The position numbers and the translations under genes were made by a program. A stretch of 10,620 nt of DNA. Origin: an uncultured Parabacteroides sp. GTDB taxonomy: Bacteria; Bacteroidota; Bacteroidia; Bacteroidales; Tannerellaceae. This document shows, piece after piece, positions 6,307-10,620 of the stretch (the stretch's first letter is position 1; each line of letters opens with the position of its first letter). The stretch spans positions 1 to 10,620 of the forward strand of contig USAD01000071.1 of assembly GCA_900552415.1 (NCBI GenBank), read 5' to 3'. The notes under the pieces are model-generated. The model had not been told where the DNA came from and ran no database searches. It worked only from the letters and a program-made list of their open reading frames with translations.

Positions 6307-7320
6307 TTACTTTGTCCGTTGATAATTGTAAAGCACCTTACCCTTGCCATCCACCAGATAGAAGGTCACCGCATTGTCTGACATGCTGAACAATGTGAAT
6401 CCGGCGCTCGAGTCGCAGAATTTGGTTCCCTCGATCGCGCTGACCGAACGGGCCAACGAGCCGGAGGAGTTCACCAGGTAATCGACCTTGCTGCCGGCCG
6501 GCTGGATGTGCTGGAAGTTGTGGATATGGCCGCAGAGGTAGAAATCGACGCCATACTTATTCAACAGAGGCTCGACACGCTCGCGCATATCGGTCCGCTC
6601 GCTCTCGCTCTTATCGGTCTGCGCGTAAAGCGGATGATGGCCGACGACGATCTTCCATTTCTCCTTCGACGCGGCCAGCGTCTTGTCCAACCAGTCCAGC
6701 TGGGCCCGCATATCCTGCTTGCACGCGTCGGGATATTTCTCGGTATCCTCGCGATACTTGTCGATCAACGGTGGCGTGTCGATAAAGGCCAGCAGGGCCT
6801 TCTCGTTCTCGCCCGCCTCGACCACCTTCGCGTAATATTTGGCGGGGGCGATCCACCGGCGGCTCTTCTTGCTGTAGTCGAGCACCGCTTGCGTATTGCC
6901 ACGGTACTCGTGGTTGCCGTTGATGGCGAACCACTCGAGCATCAACTCCGGATGGCTGTAGATCAACTCGTAGTTGGTCATCCAAAGCGGGTCGTCGACG
7001 CTGGCCACGCCCTCAAAATGGTGCGTATCGCCGGCGGCCACCATAAACTCGATGTCGATCTTCTCGGCCCATTGGCCCATCAGCTCGGCGATCGTCTTCT
7101 GCTCATAATAGCCATTACGACCCAAATCGCTCACCAAGAAAAAGTTCTTATTCTCCTCGGGCAGGGCCGGAATCCCGCCCTTCACTGGAACACCGCCAGC
7201 CTTGGCCTCTTCCGCCTGGGCTGTCACCTCTTTTTCCTTGTCACCTCCCGCAGCGCAACCACCCAAAAAGGTGGTTGCCATCATCGCGGAGAGGGTACGC
7301 AAATAATTCCTTCTGTTCAT
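6307..7320 (-). CDS. Purple-acid-phosphatase-like metallophosphoesterase lipoprotein
   Basis: A 337-residue exported phosphoesterase. The N-terminus carries a twin-arginine-like segment RRNYLRT (3-9) and a lipobox FLGGC with Cys22, so it is probably a lipoprotein and possibly Tat-exported already folded. The metallophosphatase motifs occur in order: SDLG (Asp65), GDTHHFEG (Asp98), GNHE (Asn136, His137), GHHP (His228) and GHIH (His265, His267). The spacing and context match the small ACP5/TRAP type of purple acid phosphatase (GDWG, GDNFYFTG, GNHD, GHYP, GHDH). The conserved metal-binding tyrosine of that family appears as His101. Expected activity is hydrolysis of phosphomonoesters outside the cytoplasm. 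It is the last gene of the operon, 20 bases after the beta-helix lipoprotein and before a strong terminator. Confidence 0.87.
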   Translation of the reverse strand: MNRRNYLRTLSAMMATTFLGGCAAGGDKEKEVTAQAEEAKAGGVPVKGGIPALPEENKNFFLVSDLGRNGYYEQKTIAELMGQWAEKIDIEFMVAAGDTHHFEGVASVDDPLWMTNYELIYSHPELMLEWFAINGNHEYRGNTQAVLDYSKKSRRWIAPAKYYAKVVEAGENEKALLAFIDTPPLIDKYREDTEKYPDACKQDMRAQLDWLDKTLAASKEKWKIVVGHHPLYAQTDKSESERTDMRERVEPLLNKYGVDFYLCGHIHNFQHIQPAGSKVDYLVNSSGSLARSVSAIEGTKFCDSSAGFTLFSMSDNAVTFYLVDGKGKVLYNYQRTK

Positions 7321-7340
7321 TCTTTTATTATTCTATTCAA

Positions 7341-8741
7341 TTACTCACCATAGGCGCCGAACCAAGGCTGGATTGCCGGAGAGACATAGGTCTCGCCATT
7401 CACAGTCAAGCCATTCGCCCCGAAATAGGGTTGCATGTTCGCGTCTGAGCCGCTATAGGCGCCCGACAAGACCGGAGATCCCGACCGTACCGAGAAGTCC
7501 CAGTTCTCATCGTAAATATAATTGGTCAAGGATACGCCATTCACGTCGTAGTTCACGAACATCGGATCTTTCAGGTCATCCTTTGTCGCGATCACGCTGT
7601 TCAGGTCAACAACACCGACATTGTAATCCTCATGCTCGTAATTGTAACCCTCCCAAGCGTAAGCCACGCCACTCTCATCGGGGAAAGTGATCTCGCTCTT
7701 CTGTGAGCCGGAAGCATAGAAGTTATAATCGATCACTGAAGAATCGTCGTATCCCTCCTCCGGGTTATTAGGAATTGAGAAACTTGGGGTCATCGCACGG
7801 AACTTACAGTTCACCATCAAGTTATTAAACACATTAGCCAAGACGTTCTTCTCCACGTAGATACAACCGCCCTTCTCGCCATCACGACGCCAGCCGGCGT
7901 TGATGATCGTGTTGTTGTAAGCCTGGACCTTCGCCTGGCCGCGGTTCTCGCTCTGACCGGAGCTGGAGAGCTTCAAGCCGTTCGTATTCGGGCTGTACAT
8001 GACGTTGCCTGCGACATCAACCTGGCAACCGGCTTTCACGTTAACCGCCTCAGCGCCATCCCAACCGTTGGCGGCGAAAGTATTGTTGGCGATGATAGCC
8101 TGTCCGCCCATCATGTAAATACCATCCGACCAACCATTACGCAAGACGGAGTTGGTGATCACATATTTTCCGTTCATGTTATAGGTCGTAATTTGCGGGT
8201 AGGCGTCATCACCAGCCGTATAGATACCGGCGGCTGCCGCTGGAGATCCCTCAATAACCTGGGCGCCCGTATACTCGATGATCGTATGGTCGATCAGCAT
8301 CTCCTGGCAAGTCTCCGTAGCGACAATACCGCCCCACATGTAATCCTCCTGGAAAATATTCTCAGCCTTGCGATCCTCCTCGGCGATCGAGAAACGGATC
8401 GGCTTCTCGGCCGTACCCTCGCAATAGAGGTTACCGTCTACCGTAAACTCAACAGGGATATGGTTCGCGCCAACGCCTTGCGTGCTGACGATAATCTGGG
8501 CACCCTCCTTAATGATCAGGCTCTTGCCCTCAGGTACGGTATAGTGCTCTGTCAAGGTCACAACCGTATCTGCCGGCCAAATGATGGTTGACTCGTCTAC
8601 TTGGGTATTGTCGTCATCGTCATCATCCGTGTCCGGATTGACAGGATCCTCTTTGGAGATAACCTCGTCGTCGCCACAGGCCATAAACAGGGATGTAGCC
8701 AAAAACGCTGAACCGATCAGCAAATAATTCTTCAGTCTCAT
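7341..8741 (-). CDS. Parallel beta-helix surface lipoprotein
   Basis: A 466-residue lipoprotein: signal peptide 1-21 with lipobox LFMAC (Cys22), then GDDE, an acidic start typical of Bacteroidetes lipoproteins exported to the cell surface, and an Asp-rich flexible linker (six Asp at 39-44). The body (about 55-320) has the repeating short-strand pattern of right-handed parallel beta-helices, for example LIIKEGAQIIV, KYVITNSVLRNGWSDGIYMM, QAIIANNTFAANGWDGAEAV and VQAYNNTIINAGW, in which Asn-rich turns recur about every 20 to 25 residues. A C-terminal domain follows and ends QPWFGAYGE. Such folds often bind or cleave polysaccharides, but no catalytic triad can be read here. Its place between a TonB-dependent receptor (54 bases upstream) and a phosphatase suggests it is the ligand-binding partner, in the position a SusD would take. 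Confidence 0.82.
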   Translation of the reverse strand: MRLKNYLLIGSAFLATSLFMACGDDEVISKEDPVNPDTDDDDDDNTQVDESTIIWPADTVVTLTEHYTVPEGKSLIIKEGAQIIVSTQGVGANHIPVEFTVDGNLYCEGTAEKPIRFSIAEEDRKAENIFQEDYMWGGIVATETCQEMLIDHTIIEYTGAQVIEGSPAAAAGIYTAGDDAYPQITTYNMNGKYVITNSVLRNGWSDGIYMMGGQAIIANNTFAANGWDGAEAVNVKAGCQVDVAGNVMYSPNTNGLKLSSSGQSENRGQAKVQAYNNTIINAGWRRDGEKGGCIYVEKNVLANVFNNLMVNCKFRAMTPSFSIPNNPEEGYDDSSVIDYNFYASGSQKSEITFPDESGVAYAWEGYNYEHEDYNVGVVDLNSVIATKDDLKDPMFVNYDVNGVSLTNYIYDENWDFSVRSGSPVLSGAYSGSDANMQPYFGANGLTVNGETYVSPAIQPWFGAYGE

Positions 8742-8795
8742 AACCTTAAATGTCTTAATTTAGTTGTATTCTCATTATTAATTAATCTCTAACTA

Positions 8796-10553
8796 TCATA
8801 ACTTATAGCGGATACCGATCATCAGCGAGCGACCACGCCACTCCTTGCGCTCGATCACGTTGCCGTTCACTCGCTCTGAATCGACACTATCCGTGTGCGG
8901 ACCTTTCTGGATGAATCGGGTCAAGGGAACATCGAGCAGGTTCGACGCCTTGGCGTAAATGCTGATCCCGTTCTTGAAGCTCTTCTCGACCGAAGCATCC
9001 AGTTGGGCATAGCCCGCCTCCCAGATATCGTCGTCGAACCAGTTCGAGATGTCACTCAGGCGCTTGCCCGTGTAGCTGCCGGCCAGCTGTCCTTCCCAGC
9101 CATGGTTGGCGCTCTTGAAGAGCAACGAGAGGTTCGCCACGTGGGCCGCCTGTCCGAACAGAGGACGGGATTGGCTAACCGACTTGACCTCCGAGCCCTC
9201 CATCACCCGCTTGTCGGTCGTGATGCTCGAATGGGTATAGGTGTAATTGGCCTTGATACCAAACCAGTTGAAATACTTCATCACGTCGATCTCGACACCC
9301 AGGTTCGTAGCGTCGCCAAAGTTCATCGGCTTATAATAGACATCCTGTCCCTCGTTGAGCAAGCCATACTCGATCGGGTTGTTCAGCCGCTTGTAGAAGA
9401 GGCCGACCATGAACTGCTCTGAGGTTTTCGGGAAGAACTCATAGCGGAGGTCGATGTTGTCGGCCACAGTATGCTTCAAGTCGGGATTTCCCTTCTCCTT
9501 ATAATCCTCGTTGATGATGCTGTAGGGGACAATCTCGAAGAAGCTTGGCCGGTTGATCGAGCGACCATACGAGAAACGGATGTTCGCGTTCTTATGCACG
9601 CCATACTTCGCATGGAAGCTGGGCAAGACATCGATATAACGCTGCCGGCCCTCCGGATCGGCGTTTTCGGTCGGGAACTTCAGCGAGTAGCCCTGGTCCG
9701 TATGCTCGACACGGACACCACCAATCAGTTCCCACTTGTCCCAAGTGTATTTCACCATACCATAGCCGGCGCCAATGCGCTCGGTCGCGTCGTAGTTCAA
9801 CGGGTCACTGATGTTGCCGTAACGGCGGGGCGTCAGAAGGATCTCGTCGAAATTGTTCCAGTCCTCGCCCAGGTACTGCGGATCGCCCGATCCCGTGGCG
9901 GAGTTGAAAGTATATTCATTAAAGAAACTGTCGCGGTTCTTGTCGCGATACATACCGCCTGCCGAGAAGTCGAAGGCCGAGCCGTTGTCCAGCTTCCACT
10001 TGTAGCTCAAGTCCACATATCCCGCCTTGTCGCGATCCGAGTTGTGCTCCCAACGGCGGGTCGCCGCATCGGAGCTTTGCACGTGGTTGCCCAACATGAA
10101 GATCTCCACGTTATCGGGTGTCTCGCTGAAGGCCTTCGAGAGCACGGCGGACCAGTTCAGGCGCAAGGCACCCTCCTCGAGAAACGCGTGCTCGCCCTTC
10201 AAGGTCGAATTGATGATGTATTGATGATTCCATTTCATGCGGACAGCGCGCTCCTTCTCGTCCTCGCCGTCGCGGACCTCGGCCTCACGCATGTCCATGT
10301 AACCGTTATACCACGTGAGCTTATGCCGGTCCGAGATCTGGTAATCGAACTTGACGTGGGCGCCGACACGGGTCTGCTGGGCGGAATAGTCGCGGTACTC
10401 AACACCGTAATGGCTCTTGCCCGGTTGGTAATAGAGCTGGCTCTCCTTGCCCCGATAGGTATTCAAATAGCTGGCGGCCACCATCACACCCAGCTTGTCG
10501 GAGAAGAAACGATCGCCATACGACAGGCCACCGATCAGGTCGGCAAGCGGATT
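8796..10553 (-). pseudogene. TonB-dependent receptor, C-terminal barrel only (5'-truncated)
   Basis: The beta-barrel part of an outer-membrane TonB-dependent receptor of the Bacteroidetes type. Counting from a GTG at 10487, typical barrel motifs are FSYGRSINRPSFFE (305-318), GNPDLKHTVADNIDLRYEFF (333-352), GLFYKRLNNPIEYG (362-375) and the terminal strand IGIRYKL. The homologous frame continues upstream of the GTG for about 22 more codons (including LIGGLSYGDRFFSDKLGV) until a TAA at 10554-10556. Signal peptide, carboxypeptidase-like N-terminal domain and plug, about 300 to 400 residues, are missing, so GTG 10487 lies inside a barrel strand and is not a real start. As it stands it cannot be exported or energised. 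It is either a relic or a silent cassette awaiting recombination. It heads the operon with the beta-helix lipoprotein and phosphoesterase. Confidence 0.82.
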
Positions 10554-10620
10554 TTACAATTACAACCGAATTTTCCCGTACTAAAATACTACATAGTACA
10601 CCCGTTAAAATACCGAAAAC
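10554..10620. other. AT-rich foreign junction at the broken receptor
   Basis: From about 10550 to the window end the sequence is AT-rich and has no coding continuity with the receptor. It contains an inverted repeat GTACTA (10578-10583) / TAGTAC (10594-10599) and two near-identical direct repeats, CCCGTACTAAAATAC (10575-10589) and CCCGTTAAAATACC (10601-10614). These look like recombinase or transposase binding sites at the edge of an inserted or inverted segment, but no recombinase gene is in view. Confidence 0.4.

Noticed and set aside
6508..7353. Long plus-strand ORF of 281 codons opposite the phosphoesterase
   Set aside because: Antisense shadow of a GC-rich gene; low-complexity Leu/Val/Asp/Arg composition and no motif, while the minus frame has all metallophosphatase motifs.
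8895..9422. Plus-strand ORF of 175 codons inside the receptor gene
   Set aside because: Shadow of the receptor barrel frame, with no start context or motif.

Overview
The window looks like chromosomal DNA from a gut-type Bacteroidales (Bacteroides or Parabacteroides-like). The reasons are lipoproteins with a Bacteroidetes-style acidic tail after the lipobox, a TonB-dependent receptor of the Bacteroidetes barrel type, AraC regulators, MenA, A-rich leaders that mostly lack Shine-Dalgarno sites, and a few TAnnTTTG-like -7 boxes. The genus is an inference; there is no rRNA or other marker gene to fix it.

Layout, left to right. At 1-44 (minus) only the first 14 codons of a gene are visible, behind an unusually strong Shine-Dalgarno. 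At 155-1258 and 1347-2345 (both minus) lie an exported alpha/beta hydrolase with a cysteine nucleophile and an NADPH-type aldo/keto reductase. They are probably co-transcribed from a promoter region near 2380-2450 that carries two 9-bp direct repeats exactly 21 bp apart. The gene-free stretch 2346-2736 is packed with palindromes and short repeats. At 2737-3627 (minus) is menA, for menaquinone synthesis.

The central plus-strand block (3745-6202) is AT-richer and poorly characterised. It holds a small exported protein, two small two-helix membrane proteins separated by a strong hairpin, a 379-bp spacer, a full-length AraC-family regulator, and directly behind it, in the same frame, a decayed second AraC C-terminus.

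The right third (6307 to about 10553, minus) reads as one operon: TonB-dependent receptor, then a parallel beta-helix lipoprotein, then a purple-acid-phosphatase-like lipoprotein, closed by a textbook terminator at 6250-6285. There is no SusD, so this is not a standard polysaccharide-utilisation pair. A phosphoester or phosphate scavenging unit at the outer membrane is the most economical reading, but it is inference. The receptor is broken: its reading frame ends upstream at a stop at 10554-10556, the sequence turns AT-rich and non-coding there, and signal peptide, N-terminal domain and plug are absent. The junction, with its short repeats, is the likeliest place for a rearrangement (insertion, deletion or inversion of a receptor cassette).
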